Source: Leguminivora glycinivorella
Lineage: Eukaryota > Arthropoda > Insecta > Lepidoptera > Tortricidae
Direction of reading: 5' to 3'
Assembly: GCF_023078275.1 (NCBI RefSeq)
Contig: NC_062990.1
Coordinates: forward strand, 12,601,549 to 12,665,548
DNA length: 64,000 nt
The translations under genes were made by a program, and so were the position numbers. The notes below the pieces were generated by a model. It was not told the DNA's origin, made no database searches, and worked only from the letters and a program-made list of their open reading frames with translations. Below are positions 10,222-21,906 of the stretch, piece by piece. The first letter of the stretch is position 1, and each line of letters opens with the position of its first letter.

Positions 10222-10350
10222 GGGTCGGTTGCACCAAACCGTCTGTCACTGTTAAAGCGTTCGTTAAATTTTATTGTATGGGAAGTTCCATAGACGTCTG
10301 CTGCGTGACGATATGATGTGTCTGTCGAATGTGGTTGATGCAACTGGCCC
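10222..10350. mobile_element. PIF/Harbinger-like MITE with TAA target duplication
   Basis: Inverted ends: 'gggtcggttgcaccaaacc' on the left against 'ggttgatgcaactggccc' on the right. TAA flanks both sides (10219-10221 and 10351-10353), the 3-bp TWA duplication typical of PIF/Harbinger. 129 bp, non-coding. Confidence 0.65.
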
Positions 10351-10354
10351 TAAA

Positions 10355-10921
10355 AGTGCAAAACTTACACTTGGAAAACTTTGTTTCAAAATAATGATAC
10401 GGAAAACTCCTAAATAGGTACTTCATTCCTCTATAATTTTCAAGTTTTTGAGAAATTCCCAACTTTTAGAAATTTCGCAACTTGCGTAGTATTGTAGGTA
10501 TATGTTTTGAGAGTATAGTAGGTATATATTGTGGCTTTCCACACAAAAGGGTCCTGATTTAAGTGCAATAAGAACTTTTCGTCTGAGATTCCATCAGAAA
10601 TTCGTCCTTATTACAGATTAATTATAAGATTTATAAGAACCCTTTCAGTATGTAATGCCACATACTTATAGTGAATTGAAAAGGTAGATTTGATACAAAA
10701 ACTAACATATCAATTGCTTTTAGGAAACAAGCCCAAGAAAGTTCAAAATATTCACAATGTTTGTGCCAATCAAGTAGCAAGAAAGAAATCAATTTAGTAT
10801 CTAATTTAATTGTTAAATATTTATTTTGTTAATAAATCTTATATTTAATTTCGTTATTCTGGTTTTTGTGTAGTGAATAAAATAAAGTCGATTAAGTCGA
10901 CTAAGCTAGCTCTGCGCTAAC
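10355..10921. other. No recognisable feature
   Basis: AT-rich sequence. GTCGATTAAGTCGACTAAGCTAGC near 10887 holds two overlapping short palindromes. Otherwise nothing seen. Confidence 0.4.
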
Positions 10922-10924
10922 TTA

Positions 10925-11172
10925 GGGACCATCCACACTCATAAGACGCATGTCTTGCGATGCGCAACGAACGTCTCCGCCACGCCGCCCGAATGTAATT
11001 CAAAAAACGTCTCCTCAGTACATTTTGTATAGGATTTATAAGAAGGACGTAAGACGTGCCCCCAGGAGGCGTCGCGGCGCACGCCACGACGCCTGGAGGC
11101 GGCATTCGGGTGGCGTGGCGGAGACGTCCGTTGCGCGCCGCAAGACATGCGTCTTATGAGTGTGGATGGTCC
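10925..11172. mobile_element. PIF/Harbinger-like MITE with TTA target duplication
   Basis: Long GC-rich inverted ends: 'gggaccatccacactcataa' with GACGCATGTCTTGCG on the left, complemented by 'ttatgagtgtggatggtcc' preceded by CGCAAGACATGCGTC on the right. The arms continue to CCGAATG / CATTCGG. TTA flanks at 10922-10924 and 11173-11175. About 75-bp arms and an AT-rich centre. The open frames in it on both strands are a by-product of the palindrome. Confidence 0.75.
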
Positions 11173-11174
11173 TT

Positions 11175-11858
11175 ACAGTGTGGAAGAGAGTCAGTATTTT
11201 CATTGATATAATGTTGACATTTCTAGTATGTTACTGAAGTCTGGGGAACTTAACTTGGCATGATTTTGGTAATGTAATAAATAAGCACAAAGAGTTTACT
11301 GACGATACGTACTATGTAATGTCTAGTCTATCTAATCTAATGCAACAGTCAATGACGACAGACCCTTTCCTTGTATTCTTCAAAAACTTGTATGAAACTG
11401 TAATGTTTGTTTATCTTGATCTCACATTAATATTGCTTCGACAAACATTTACTTTTTTGGTGACGCTTGCAAACTATTGCATTAGAATGTTTGTGCAGAA
11501 TTGGCTTGGTCGGATTTTAGTATTCAATAGTATTATCCATGACGAAATTTGTTATGTAATAGAATTACGGATATGTCGTCCTTGTGCGACTGTCTTACAC
11601 AGTTACACAGGTTGTATGCCTGTTAGCCACTGACGGGATATAAAACGCGATTGTTTGAAGATTACTTAACGTGATTAATATAATTGAAGTTTCTCTGCAG
11701 TAATTATGCAAGCCGTATGTGGAGTGGAACAGAGAGGGAAATTTCACTTCATCGTTTTTGACTGCGGAGGAACATCTTCCTTAAATTAGGTTAGGTTTTT
11801 AGCATTTTTATGAGTCTAAGAAGATGATCGAGATACTTAGGGGTTCTAGTTTTAAAAA
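11175..11858. other. No assigned feature; a 104-codon open frame of doubtful status
   Basis: An ATG-started frame at 11319-11633 (plus) would give a protein with two hydrophobic stretches (around residues 27-41 and 43-55) and several cysteines. I know no family like it. Codon choice is unremarkable and there are no splice or promoter signs, so chance is the best explanation. Confidence 0.25.
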
Positions 11859-11861
11859 ATG

Positions 11862-12118
11862 GCCAAGAGCGTGTCGGGCCACGCTCAGTGTAGGGTTCCG
11901 TAGTTTCTCGTATTTTTTTCAAAAGCTGTTCAACCTATCGAGATCAAAATATTTTTCCTAGAAAGTTTGTATAAAGTTCTCCTTTGGTGATTTTATTCAC
12001 ATTTTTTAAACATATGGTTTAAAGGTTAGAGGGGAAAATGTTTAATTAGGGTACCCCCCCCCTACACGTACAGTGGGAACTGGGAAGTGATTTTTAATAG
12101 GGGTTTACGAAAATCATT
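11862..12118 (-). repeat. Dispersed repeat, AGGGTTCCGTAGT...TCTTGGCCGG family, partial
   Basis: Reverse-complement of the right part of the repeats at 16048 and 51548: 'ggccaagagcgtgtcgggcc', 'acgctcagtgtagggttccg', 'attagggtacccccccccct'. The CCGT-rich left part is missing. Confidence 0.75.
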
Positions 12119-12120
12119 TT

Positions 12121-12420
12121 TTAACCCCCGACGCAAAAACGACGGGGTGTTATAAATTTGACGTGTCGGTCTGTCTGTCCGTCTGTCTGTCTGTCTTGTC
12201 GGACACACACACAGACAGACAGCTGTCTGTTTGTATATCTGTCTGTGTGTGTGTCTGTCTGTGGCATCGTAGCTCCCGAACGGATGAACCGATTAAGATT
12301 TAGTTTTTTTTGTCTGAAAGCTGAGTTAGTCGGGAGTGTTCTAGCCATGTTTCATGAAAATAGGTCTTCTCTGTCGCAGTCGGGGGTTTTTTCAAAATTT
12401 TAATTTTGTGGTTAGGTTAT
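12121..12420 (+). repeat. Dispersed repeat, GACGGGGTGTTATAAG family
   Basis: Well-preserved copy: 'aacccccgacgcaaaaacga' left end, an expanded and partly inverted TCTGTCTG/CAGACAGA tract at 12164-12260, 'catcgtagctcccgaacgga', and 'aattttgtggttaggttat' right end. Open frames on both strands are by-products of the simple repeat. Confidence 0.85.
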
Positions 12421-12424
12421 TTTG

Positions 12425-14120
12425 ATATCAAAGGTAACTAAATTGGTAAGAATTTCGTTTGTTTTAAAAAGTAATATAACAATGGAGATTCTACTTTATT
12501 TGGTTCATGAAAGATTCAAATTAGATTGCAACACCTATGTACATTGTAATGTACATTGGGCCTTACGAGAATGATGCGAAATATATAAAAATATCTGACT
12601 AAAGAGTGTATTTAATATACCGAGCGACGGGCGACTAGTGCTCTCGCAATAAAGCGATGGAATTCAATTTAATGGATTGCAGAAGTTTCCTAGCTAGCAG
12701 TTATTGGAGTTAAAAATAGCACTTTCACACTGAAAGGTTCGTTCGATGTTCTTGAAATATTTCCAGGGTTAAAAAGAGGACTTTCTCTACTGTCTTTATG
12801 GTATCTTGTTTTACAAATTGCTAGATTTTGTTACCCTCTTTAACTCCTTCCTCTTATTTACTCAAAGGTTAACTGGAAGAAATCCCTCTAAGGTGTAAGT
12901 TCGCCTTTGTACTTCGCACCTCAATGTATGTTATTTTTACTAACTACTACTACTTTGTACCTCATTTTTGCTACTTTTGTGTAAGATCAAACGTTAACTG
13001 ACATGTGGAAACTAGGTATTTGTAAAATGCGCGATAACATTGATAACTCTGATAACCATCATAACATTTTTTAAATTATGTATGTATAGGTATTTTATAT
13101 GACAGATGGCCTGCCCTACATTACTACTATTACTATCTACTATGTTTTAGACTTAGTACGTTACTCTAGGTAATTACGAATATGTATACTATAATTACTC
13201 AAAATTGTAAATATTGAAAATAATAAATAAATAATACTTCTCGCAATTTATGACACGTGGTTTACTAAAATGATTTAAACATTTTTTAATCCCAACTCTT
13301 AACTTACTATAATGTAAATACATTACTCATTTAAACAAATACACTCAATAACTCTTCTTTAGACAAGCAGACGCTCAACACGTGTCTATCTTCAAACAAA
13401 CACAAATACAAGGCAAAATCAATCCTACTATTAAAGAAATAAACACTAAAACGAACGCAAAAGTTGATGTATTTCAGTAAATTCTTGCCGCCTTTTTTCT
13501 AAAAAAAGTAAAAAAGCACAGACAAGGAAGTCTTCTTCACTTATTTATTAGTCTGTCACGATTAAAATAACTGTCTATAGATTAGTCATACTACAGTTAA
13601 ATAGTTAGATAAATTACTGTTTCGATCCACCTGCTTCACAAATTAACATCGAAACAATGGAAAGATAGCATCTTAAAACGGTTGGCCGAATGAATGATGC
13701 CATAGTGTACTGAAAAAAAAAATAAGATCAAGTACGAATTCCGAATGAGTCACCTGTCAAACTTTCGCGGTAAAAAATGGCCGACTAAAATGGCGATGGA
13801 ACGGTGTACGGTGAATCACTGTGTGGTTTTTTTTTGTTGTGGGCAATGGCTCTTAGTTACTGAAGGTAATGATTCTATCACACCTACAGTTTTTGCCACA
13901 AGTGGCGAGTCACCATATAGACCTTATTTGCACATAAAACAATCAAGCTCTCTTGTTTTTTGCTTAATATATACGTAAGTAACTAAAAGGTAAAAATAAG
14001 TAATTTCGTGGGTTTCAATTTCCCTCAGTTCTCGTTCTTTTTTACATGTGTCATGGCATGGCAATGCTACACTATGTAACATTACAGCGCTCACAGCCAA
14101 TAAGGGCTCTACACATTTAT
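12425..14120. other. 1.7 kb without a supported feature
   Basis: AT-rich. The open frame at 13745-13978 (plus) lies in sequence with 'gtaaaaaatggccgactaaa' and looks like repeat-derived or chance text. No exon-like GC island is visible. Confidence 0.45.
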
Positions 14121-14124
14121 CTTT

Positions 14125-14500
14125 GTAAGTCCCGATGTACTTGTACACCGGTCAAATCTTACATGAAAATCGGCTAAAAAAACAAAGTGTGATGTAAAGC
14201 TGGATTTTTGGTATGTTATTTGGAGTCCTTGGGGAATGTAAGACTATATTTTGCAAGCAAAAAAAAAAGTGTGCTAACTTCGTATGGTCAAAAGTTGCTT
14301 TGTAATGTTGAAAGCGCATTAAATTTTAAACAGTTTGACACCTTTTTTATCAATGTCCGTCAAATAGTTTTCGAGATATGAAGCGTCAAAAAAGGTTAAT
14401 TTTTGACGCATTTATAAGTATAAAATGTAGCGTTTTGCCAATATTTTTGGACAAATATCTGCAAAATACTTCATGATATGATATATATTGCAATATAACA
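14125..14500 (+). repeat. Dispersed repeat with GTACTTGTACA end, left member of an inverted pair
   Basis: 'acaaagtgtgatgtaaagct', 'tatattttgcaagcaaaaaa', 'tgaaagcgcattaaatttta' and 'gatatgaagcgtcaaaaaa' recur in reverse order and strand at 16600-17056. This copy lacks an internal segment of about 70 bp present there. Confidence 0.75.
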
Positions 14501-14944
14501 TTGTATAAAATTTATTTTGCTTTAGTTTTAGTGCAAATAAAGGTCAGTAAGACGAATGGTTACTTTGGTAAACAAAAAAAAATCTATAAATAGAGAAGCC
14601 AAGAGTCTGGTAGATTGGTTAAGGTAAAATAGTTTACGCTAAAAGTTTTAGGTTGAAAGTGCTATCTATTCGATCTTAATTTCTTTGATATCCGTTTATC
14701 TGAAAAAATTGTCTAAGCTAACTTTGCATCGATTTGACTATTACTAATGAAGAAATAAAATACAGTAAAATTTTGAAGTTTAGTAAACTAGAAAAATAAA
14801 ACAGAATTAGTTACATTGTAGTGTGACAGGCCACACTCACACTACATTTTCCTTTTACATTTTCCTTTTGAGGGTCCTGGTTCTGCATCTTGATGGCACA
14901 ACTGTAGTGATAGAAAGTCCACTTGAGTTGTATTTGACCACCAA
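14500..14944. other. AT-rich spacer before the reverse transcriptase fragment
   Basis: No feature recognised except a small hairpin 'gtgtgacaggccacactcac' near 14821. The LINE fragment may extend left into 14880-14944, but its frame is not clear. Confidence 0.35.
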
Positions 14945-15640
14945 TTGCTGTGGAATAAACTAGGGGAACGGAAAGCGCCCACGCCAATTATTAAGATACT
15001 GGAGAAGTGGTATTCCCAGCAGAAGAACGTAGTAAGATGGAAGTCAACTCTGTCCACAGCCAGCGGGCTAAACTGTGGCGTGAGACAAGGAGGCAGTATG
15101 TCTCCGGCTCTCTTCAGCGTGTACATGGATGGGCTGTCGCAGGCTTTGACCAGTACCGAGGTTGGCTGCTCCATCAATGGGCAAATGATAAATCACATCG
15201 CATATGCAGACGATATGGTCCTACTAGCACCATCTGTGGGAGCTATGCGTAAGATACTTGCAGAATGCGAGAGATACGCCATACAATCCGGACAAGTCTG
15301 AATTTATGCTCATGGAGGCAGCACAATATGCCCACACATGTACCACCTCTTTTGCTTGATGGAGTTAAATTGCGGAGAGTCCACGAAGTCAAATATCTTG
15401 GTCACATCTTGTCCAGTTTAAAAGACCAGGAAGACATAGAAAGGCAGAGGCGAGCCACCGCAGTAAGGGCAAACATGTTGGCTAGAAGATTCGCCAAATG
15501 TAGTGAACTAGTGACAGCGTAAAAAGACAGCTGTTCCTCAGTTTTTGTACAAGCGTGTATTGTATACTGTCGAGTTATGGTCCGACTACACCTGCGCGGC
15601 GGTGAGAGACCTGCGCGTGCAATACAACACATACTATGTA
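14945..15640 (+). pseudogene. Non-LTR reverse transcriptase fragment, frameshifted
   Basis: Reverse transcriptase copies the element's RNA into DNA at the target site. Frame 2 (14945-15301) carries GVRQGG (residues 45-50), SPALFSVYMDGL and the catalytic IAYADDMVLLAP (YADD at 87-90). A frameshift near 15290 moves the text to frame 1, which continues LDGVKLRRVHEVKYLGHILS and ends at a stop at 15520-15522. After another frameshift, scraps such as QLFLSFCTSVYCI and AAVRDLRVQYN can be read to about 15640. Only the RT core and part of the thumb remain; endonuclease and ends are lost. The GVRQGG-type motif suggests a CR1/L2/Rex-like rather than Jockey element, but the clade is uncertain. It lies between the inverted repeats at 14125 and 16600. 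Confidence 0.8.
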
Positions 15641-15644
15641 CTGA

Positions 15645-16047
15645 TATTTCGTTAAACGGAGAATACTATGATTCGGGCACGTCCACGACAACGCTCGTGA
15701 GATTGCATCGAATTCGATGTTATTGACCCTCAGTGATATGCTTTAAAAACCAGTCCGTACAAGAACAATTTCGGAACAATCTGATTCAATTAATGAGGGT
15801 TTTCTACTCGTAAATATTTTTTTCCGCCAAGCGGCGATCCTGAGGTCTTTTTGACCGTAAATTTAACTTACTAAATAAATGTTGATTTGATATACGCAAA
15901 TATGTGTCTGAGTAATACTTGAACAGCCCCCAAATAATAATAATTTATTCTCCGCTACACCTCCTGTAAATATATGTAAACTATGCCATTACCATCCACC
16001 GATTATTTCTGATCCAGTTATACTAGACTAACGATATAATCCTATTT
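15645..16047. other. No recognisable feature
   Basis: AT-rich DNA between the LINE fragment and the CCGT-bearing repeat. Confidence 0.4.
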
Positions 16048-16590
16048 TTAGGGTTCCGTAGTCAACTAGGAACCCTTATAGTTTCGCCATGTCTGTCTGT
16101 CTGTCTGTCCGTCCGTCCGTCCGTCCGTCCGTCCGTCCGCGGATAATCTCAGCTCAGTAACCGTTAGCACTAGAAAGCTGAAATTTGGTACCAATATGTA
16201 TATCAATCACGCCAACAAAGTGCAAAAATAAAAAATGGAAAAAAATGTTTTATTAGGGTACCCCCCCTACATGTAAAGTGGGGGCTGATATTTATTTTCA
16301 TTTCAACCCCAACGTGTGATATATTGTTGGATAGGTATTTAAAAATGAATAAGGGTTTTTTGATAATATTCATATTTTCGGAAATAATCGCTCCTAAAGG
16401 AAAAAAAAGTGCGTCCCCCCCCCTCTAACTTTTGAACCATATGTTTAAAAAATATGAAAAAAATAACTTTATAAAGACTTTCTAGGAAAATTGTTTTGAA
16501 CATGATACGTTCAGTAGTTTTTGAGAAAAATACGGAAAACTACGGAACCCTACACTGAGCGTGGCCCGACACGCTCTTGGCCGGTTTTTA
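16048..16590 (+). repeat. Dispersed repeat, AGGGTTCCGTAGTCAACTAGG family with (CCGT)n
   Basis: Left end 'tagggttccgtagtcaacta', then a TCTG/CCGT tetranucleotide tract (16090-16140), 'gctgaaatttggtaccaata', a CCCCCC run, 'aaatacggaaaactacggaa' and right end 'acgctcttggccggttttt'. The ends are partly inverted (AGGGTTCCGTAGT near the left, ACTACGGAACCCT near the right). Second long copy at 51548, partial at 11862. Confidence 0.8.
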
Positions 16591-16599
16591 AATAACTGG

Positions 16600-17056
16600 C
16601 ACACTTTTGGTCTTAAATGAAAGCTAGTGAAATTTTCTACATTTTATGTAATAGCCTGAGTTGTTTTGCTGATATCTGTCTCAAAATATTAGCAAAAGGA
16701 ATATTTTCATAGAAAGGGGAAAAATGTTCTTTTTTTGACGCTTCATATCTCAAAAAATATTTGACGGACATTGATAAAAAAGATGTCAAACTGTTTGGAA
16801 TTTAATGCGCTTTCAACATTACAAAGCAACTTTTGACCAAAAATGCATAGTTTTTTAATAAAACGGCAAATACCAAAAAAAGTCTGATTTTTTACTTTTT
16901 TTTTTAAAATACGAAGTTAGCACACCATTTTTTTGCTTGCAAAATATAGTCCTACATTCCTCCAAGGACCCCAAATAACATACCAAAAATTCAGCTTTAC
17001 ATCACACTTTGTTTTTTTATTTCTCTTTTTGACCAGTGTATTGTACAAGTACAAAT
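16600..17056 (-). repeat. Dispersed repeat with GTACTTGTACA end, right member of an inverted pair
   Basis: Reverse-complement partner of 14125-14500, ending at 'attgtacaagtacaaatta'. It is the longer copy and keeps the segment missing on the left. Together the two enclose the RT fragment and the CCGT repeat. Confidence 0.75.
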
Positions 17057-17059
17057 TAG

Positions 17060-19320
17060 AATTTATTCATATAAAATTAAAAGAAAGCATATTATAAAGG
17101 TACAATGCACAATTTGGTTGAAACGTTTTAATGCTGTAGCTAACCTTAGTTTTAATTTTAGGCCCTGGATAAGAAGAGAAATATGTTACGTAACGAGTTA
17201 ACGACTCTCAAAATCAAAATAACTATACAAATATATGTATATGTACATATTTTTTTCTTTGCAAAAGTCTTTCTATGATTTCTCAAGAAAAACACTACTT
17301 TAATATAAGAAGAAATGTAAAAAAAACGACATAAGATTATTTTTCGCAATGCCAATGCGAAAATAGTTTTTGCCGTATTGAAAACTTTCACTGAAAGAAT
17401 TCCGATGTCCTAGGCCAAACTTATTTCACGGTTCATTTTGATGGATGAAGTGAAAACGATGAAAAAATGACATAATGGATATTAAAAATTATATAACAGA
17501 TCGAAAGTAGATTATTTGTTTTTGTAATACATTTAGTAATTGCTAGTTATACTTCTCTAATCTAAATATTGAATCATAAAGATTATTCTGTAATTGAAAC
17601 TTACATGTATTGGAACCAGCAATGAGCACATGTAAATTAAAAAATAAATGCATCTTTACTTCAAGAGTTTGAATCTGTACTTCTGTAGTGTAATAACACC
17701 TTCTTGAGTACCAAACCAATACAATCACGTTCACTTACATCTACGGGCCTAAGCAAACAAAAATATCTGAACACTATGAACGTGAAGCGTGATCAGATAC
17801 TTTTACCGTATATAACTGAACGCGACTTTACCAAGCAACACCTAAGCATTGACGACTACAAGCCGCCTGCATAATATCTGGCCTAAGTCATGACACGCTC
17901 ATAGTTCATAAATATTTAAGACCCTTGAATTTAATGCAAATTATAGCTTTCAAATGTAACACCGCATTGTTCTACATTGCGACAGTGTGACTCATTCCAT
18001 CTTTGCTTACCATCTCATTTTGAACTTATGTTTCTATATTAAAGTTACTAGGGAGGTCTTATGTAGATGGTGGGTAGAATACCTATTTCTATTGTGATAG
18101 TTTAAGAGGATTGTTCGATGCTGTGTCATCGGTTGTCAAATTAAATCTTATATATTGAAATCTAAACCGAAGTGTTGGTACATGTACAATCAGTGACTTC
18201 GCCTGAAAGCCCAGGTGCTTTCTAAAAAAGTCCTGTAGGCAAATAACCTTCGCTGCTTTATATTAATAACGTTTTATTACATTATGATATCGGGCTCTGG
18301 CATAATCGATTAACTGGCTTTCAGTAGTTGTTGTTCTTTAAATAGCTGATTTAGTAGTTTTAATGTAAGTCAAAAAATAATAATCTCTGAATTCTCGGTT
18401 CTCGGTGTACTTGTACAAGTACAAATTATAGAAGTAGAGAAACGTGCCAAATTCAAAATTGGAAAAATGTACTTTCGGATATTAAAGTAATTATTTACTA
18501 GTGTTATGGGAAAACGCTGACGACAGGGTCCAGTGGAAAAAACAAGGGGAGCCTTTGCCCGGCAATGGGACACTAAAAGAGGCGAATAAAAAAAACACTA
18601 GACTAGAAAATAATTGCTTCTATATTATACTATTGGTAACCTCTCGTGCTCAAGTATTTAAGCTTTAATCTAATAAAAAACGTATTATTCTTGTCAAGAG
18701 CTCCTAAATTACAATTGACTACCAGTTACCAGTATACCACAAAAGGTCAATGTTGAGAGTTGAGAGTCCCCTAGCAATATTAATTTAAGTGTTTTACTGT
18801 TTGTTACTTACACAATTGGTGTTACGGCTTTGGTTTGGCTTTAAATTGTTTTATAACTTGTCTGTTTATCCTTTGAGGTTTATGCCCAAAGTGCTTTTGT
18901 AAGAGAACAAAATGTAATATAAGCATGGAATGATGATGATGCATGGCTGAAATTGTTACTTTACCACCTTATTCATAAACGTTCACTAAAGTTAATCAAG
19001 CCGATAACTACACCGATACGTTGGAAAGGGACAAACGAACTTTATCTATGAATATGAATTGATTTTTTCCTGCGGGAGTATCACACTGTAGGATAAACTT
19101 TACCGCATCGGTGGGTCCCTATCGCAATTAAAAATAGTGCAAAAAGGACGGCCTGACGTTTTATCGTTTATCACGCCACCGTGCTGCCTGCGAAGTTCCT
19201 GGATTATACAAATATGGTTAAACTATTCAAATTAATTGTTAACTCGGGATATTCGGTATTCTGTAAAGAAAATAAAATATTGAATAACCAATGCATTTAG
19301 GATGTAGGTTCAAAGGTAAT
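17060..19320. other. 2.3 kb without a clear feature
   Basis: AT-rich. Short open frames on the minus strand (17158, 17543, 18370) show no family resemblance. 'gtgtacttgtacaagtacaa' near 18407 matches the terminus of the repeats at 14125/16600. Near 19110-19190 'ggtccctatcgcaattaaaa' and 'aaggacggcctgac' resemble a decayed member of the MITE family at 55579. Confidence 0.4.
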
Positions 19321-19322
19321 AA

Positions 19323-19463
19323 AGCCTGACCAAAAATATATGACTGCGCGCCATCTTGCGGAATTTCATTAGAACTATTTTCCTCATACTATACTGGACT
19401 GTCACCGCATACATCAGAATAACAGCGCCCTCCTGACAATAGTCATATATTTATGGTCAGGCT
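19323..19463. mobile_element. MITE, AGCCTGACCAAAAATATATGAC family (best copy)
   Basis: Inverted ends 'agcctgaccaaaaatatatg' and 'catatatttatggtcaggct' frame a 141-bp element. Other copies: 9560-9692 and 43896-44027. Non-coding. Confidence 0.8.
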
Positions 19464-19479
19464 ATACAGTGTACTGTTT

Positions 19480-19735
19480 AAGTGGAACCACATCTCGGAC
19501 ACTGGCGGTCAAATATATGAAAGAGGCGCGTTTCTAGCACACAGTCTAAGCTCGTGTAGGTGAACGCGTACCATGCTTGAATGAGTGAGATATGACAGGT
19601 CGACTATTCGCGTTTTTGTCAGGCGGTAGCTGTGAGGTAACCGAGAAGGGGTGGGAGGCACTTTCAGCGGGGAGCGGAAGTGGCCATACTGTACGATAGT
19701 ACTCTTTATTATACTGTGGTGGAACGTTGATAGTA
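19480..19735 (-). repeat. Dispersed repeat shared with 25575-25825
   Basis: 'tactgtacgatagtactctt', 'actttcagcggggagcggaa', 'gatatgacaggtcgact' and 'tatgaaagaggcgcgtttct' occur in the opposite orientation at 25575. About 250 bp, GC-rich, no open reading frame of note. The class is unknown to me. Confidence 0.75.
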
Positions 19736-19739
19736 CTTA

Positions 19740-20215
19740 AAACATCACGTGAACGAACACGTAGAACCGTAACTTTAACATACGCGTGTAAGTGAACGTA
19801 TTAGTAATACATAACTCTTTAAACTAGGTTCAATAAACTTGCGACACTCATTACCGAAGCAATTATAATCTGTTACCATGCATAATACTATATAACCGTT
19901 TACATAAATACCTGGTTTACATTTTTAAAGTAACAAAAAATGGGAACATCATATTAACACGTCGCGTCAGTTTAAAAGGTCATAATTCACATCTGAAAAG
20001 AGGCATGCCAATAGCAGAAATGTTCCAGATGAACTGGTATAAATAGACCCGGTCTACTGATTTGAACAGAATAAAGTGAGAAGTGCCAAAATTTTAATTT
20101 TGAACTATGACGTTGTCACTTTGTCTTTTGCAAGTGACAGTGACATGTAAAGTAAGCTTCGACTGATTTTATTTGCTATTTTGAGTATGTGTATTTTTGT
20201 ACCACCCCGAAATTT
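19740..20215. other. No supported gene
   Basis: AT-rich. 'gtataaatagacccgg' near 20038 resembles a TATA box, but no downstream coding frame supports a promoter. Confidence 0.3.
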
Positions 20216-20216
20216 T

Positions 20217-20470
20217 TCACAATATTGAGCATATACACATCCCACTGCTGGGCACATGCCTCCTCTCACGCATGAGAGGACTCGGGCTATAGCCCCACTC
20301 TAGCCCAATGTGGATTAGGGATAGGATAGGGACAACAAGTTCACATGCACCTTTGAATTTCTTCGCAGATGCATGCAAGTTTCCTTTCCTCACAATTTTT
20401 TCCAAAATATGAGGTATTAATACATCAAAAACAGCTTCTGGTAATCCAAAGCTCCCGTTATATTGGTTCA
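20217..20470 (-). mobile_element. LINE/SINE-like 3' end ('LMREEACAQQ'-type tail)
   Basis: The minus strand has an 84-codon frame ending GLEWGYSPSPLMRERRHVPS. The DNA block 'ctcctctcacgcatgagagg' with 'actctagcccaatgtggat' is a recurring lepidopteran LINE 3' end. Only the last 110 bp (20220-20330) is confidently repeat; the rest is uncertain. Confidence 0.5.
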
Positions 20471-20728
20471 TTCAGTCGATCAACCGATAGGAACTTGCAG
20501 AAGCCATAGACAAGAGGAAGTTCTGCGCGGGAGTCGGTCAACGCTCTATGAGTCAGAAGAGGATGACGTTTTAAAAGTTGGGATGGGAGGGTTCTGGCTA
20601 GTAGTAAGGTTTGTGGTTTTTGTAAACATATACAGGATGGTATCAGTAATCTCATTAGGAATATCGTTTGGTTACCTCTGGCCGCCTAAAGGCCTATAAA
20701 TTAACTTGATTTTTCCTGTTGATAAATA

Positions 20729-20866
20729 GTATTTTATGCAACAGGCGTTTAAAGGAGGTCAAAAAAGACGAGTGGCGTGGGTAACGATTTGAGGCGAAGC
20801 CGAAAATTGTTAATAAAGACGCCACGAGTATTTTTTGACTCAGTTAAACACAGTTGCAAACAATAA
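20729..20866. mobile_element. MITE, TATTTTATGCAAC family (copy 1)
   Basis: Ends 'tattttatgcaac' / 'gttgcaaacaata' with subterminal pair GTCAAAAAAGACGAGTGGCGT / ACGCCACGAGTATTTTTTGAC and core 'ttgaggcgaagccgaaaatt'. Second copy 430 bp downstream in the same orientation. Confidence 0.7.
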
Positions 20867-20967
20867 TTTTTCTACGACCATGCCACCACTTAGTTTTTAA
20901 TAGTTTTCTAGAATACTTTCGTGAAACTCACAGTTTCCTGTATTTTGCACTGCCAGTGCCAGCGCAG

Positions 20968-21109
20968 CTGCCCAAAGCCATCCCCCGCCGGCTTACTGCG
21001 CAGCATCGTTATACAATGCGTTGCCATGGTTACAGAGCCAAACAATGCGTTTTCAATTTTTTCGTTACTGCGCGCGTGCGCGGAAGCCGGCGGGCGCTGG
21101 CTTGGGGAA
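20968..21109. mobile_element. MITE with CCCGCCGGCTT inverted arms
   Basis: 'ccaaagccatcccccgccgg' on the left pairs with 'ccggcgggcgctggcttggg' on the right, continuing to TGCGCAG / CTGCGCGCG. The centre holds 'acaatgcgttgccatggtta'. Single copy here. Confidence 0.6.
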
Positions 21110-21111
21110 TA

Positions 21112-21190
21112 GTCTTTTATGTAGGGTTTTAAAGATCTATGCACCACCCTGTAAATGACGAATAACAGTTCGGGAGTAGAAAAAAATATT
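21112..21190 (+). repeat. 79-bp direct repeat, copy 1
   Basis: 'cttttatgtagggttttaaa' through 'acagttcgggagtagaaaaa' recurs at 21819-21897. Each copy follows one TATTTTATGCAAC MITE, so the two may be parts of one larger duplicated element. Confidence 0.65.
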
Positions 21191-21291
21191 AACTGCATTT
21201 GTCTTGGCAAGTTTTGTTGCTTCATCAGTGCATCTAGATTTCAACCAATGGCTATTACCGATACGATATTGAGCCAGCAATGACAATATAG

Positions 21292-21427
21292 TATTTTATG
21301 CAACTGGTGGTTAAAAGAGGTCAAAAAAGGTGAGTGGCGTGGGTAACAATTTGAGGCGAAGCCGAAAATTGTTAATAAAGACGCCACGAGCATTTTTTGA
21401 CTCAGTTAAACACCGTTGCATACAATA
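21292..21427. mobile_element. MITE, TATTTTATGCAAC family (copy 2)
   Basis: Same terminal and subterminal inverted repeats as 20729-20866; right end 'accgttgcatacaata' complements the left 'tattttatgcaactggt' better than in copy 1. Confidence 0.75.
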
Positions 21428-21818
21428 CTTTTTCTACGACCAAGCACTTATTTTGAAAGAAAATTAAAAATCAACAAATACCTACTTTCAGTCATCTTAG
21501 TTATCTAGTGAACCGCCTACCATTTTGAATATGCAGTTTGAGTGCAAACATGAAAATAAAACTGTATATGGTATGGTTCTTTGCACGTTCTTTGAAGCCT
21601 GGCTGCTAAGACGAATCGAGCCGAGTTGAATCGAGTTCTCATACATTTGAATGCGATTCGACGCGTCGCCAATGAACGCAGCAGAAAACGAAGGAGTCTC
21701 GACTCTGCGAATTGGTTTGTTAAGTTGGTAGCAATGTATTAACTGAACTGTAACAGCTATATCGTGCTACTGTTACTAAATGTTTTCAGGGTATAGACTA
21801 GATAGACTTGTCCTGACA

Positions 21819-21897
21819 TCTTTTATGTAGGGTTTTAAAGTTCTATGCACGACCTTGTAACTCACGAATAACAGTACGGGAGTAGAAAAAGAATTGA
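21819..21897 (+). repeat. 79-bp direct repeat, copy 2
   Basis: Partner of 21112-21190 ('ttatgtagggttttaaagtt' through 'cagtacgggagtagaaaaag'). Confidence 0.65.
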
Positions 21898-21906
21898 ATA
21901 CACATG

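Noticed and set aside
11319..11633. 104-codon ATG-started open frame with hydrophobic stretches
   Set aside because: No recognisable family, no splice or promoter signs, and surrounded by repeats; a frame of this length can occur by chance in 64 kb read in six frames.
14842..15177. 111-codon minus-strand frame
   Set aside because: Shadow of the plus-strand reverse transcriptase fragment.
20038..20060. TATA-box-like sequence
   Set aside because: AT-rich DNA yields such matches often, and no transcript or coding frame follows.
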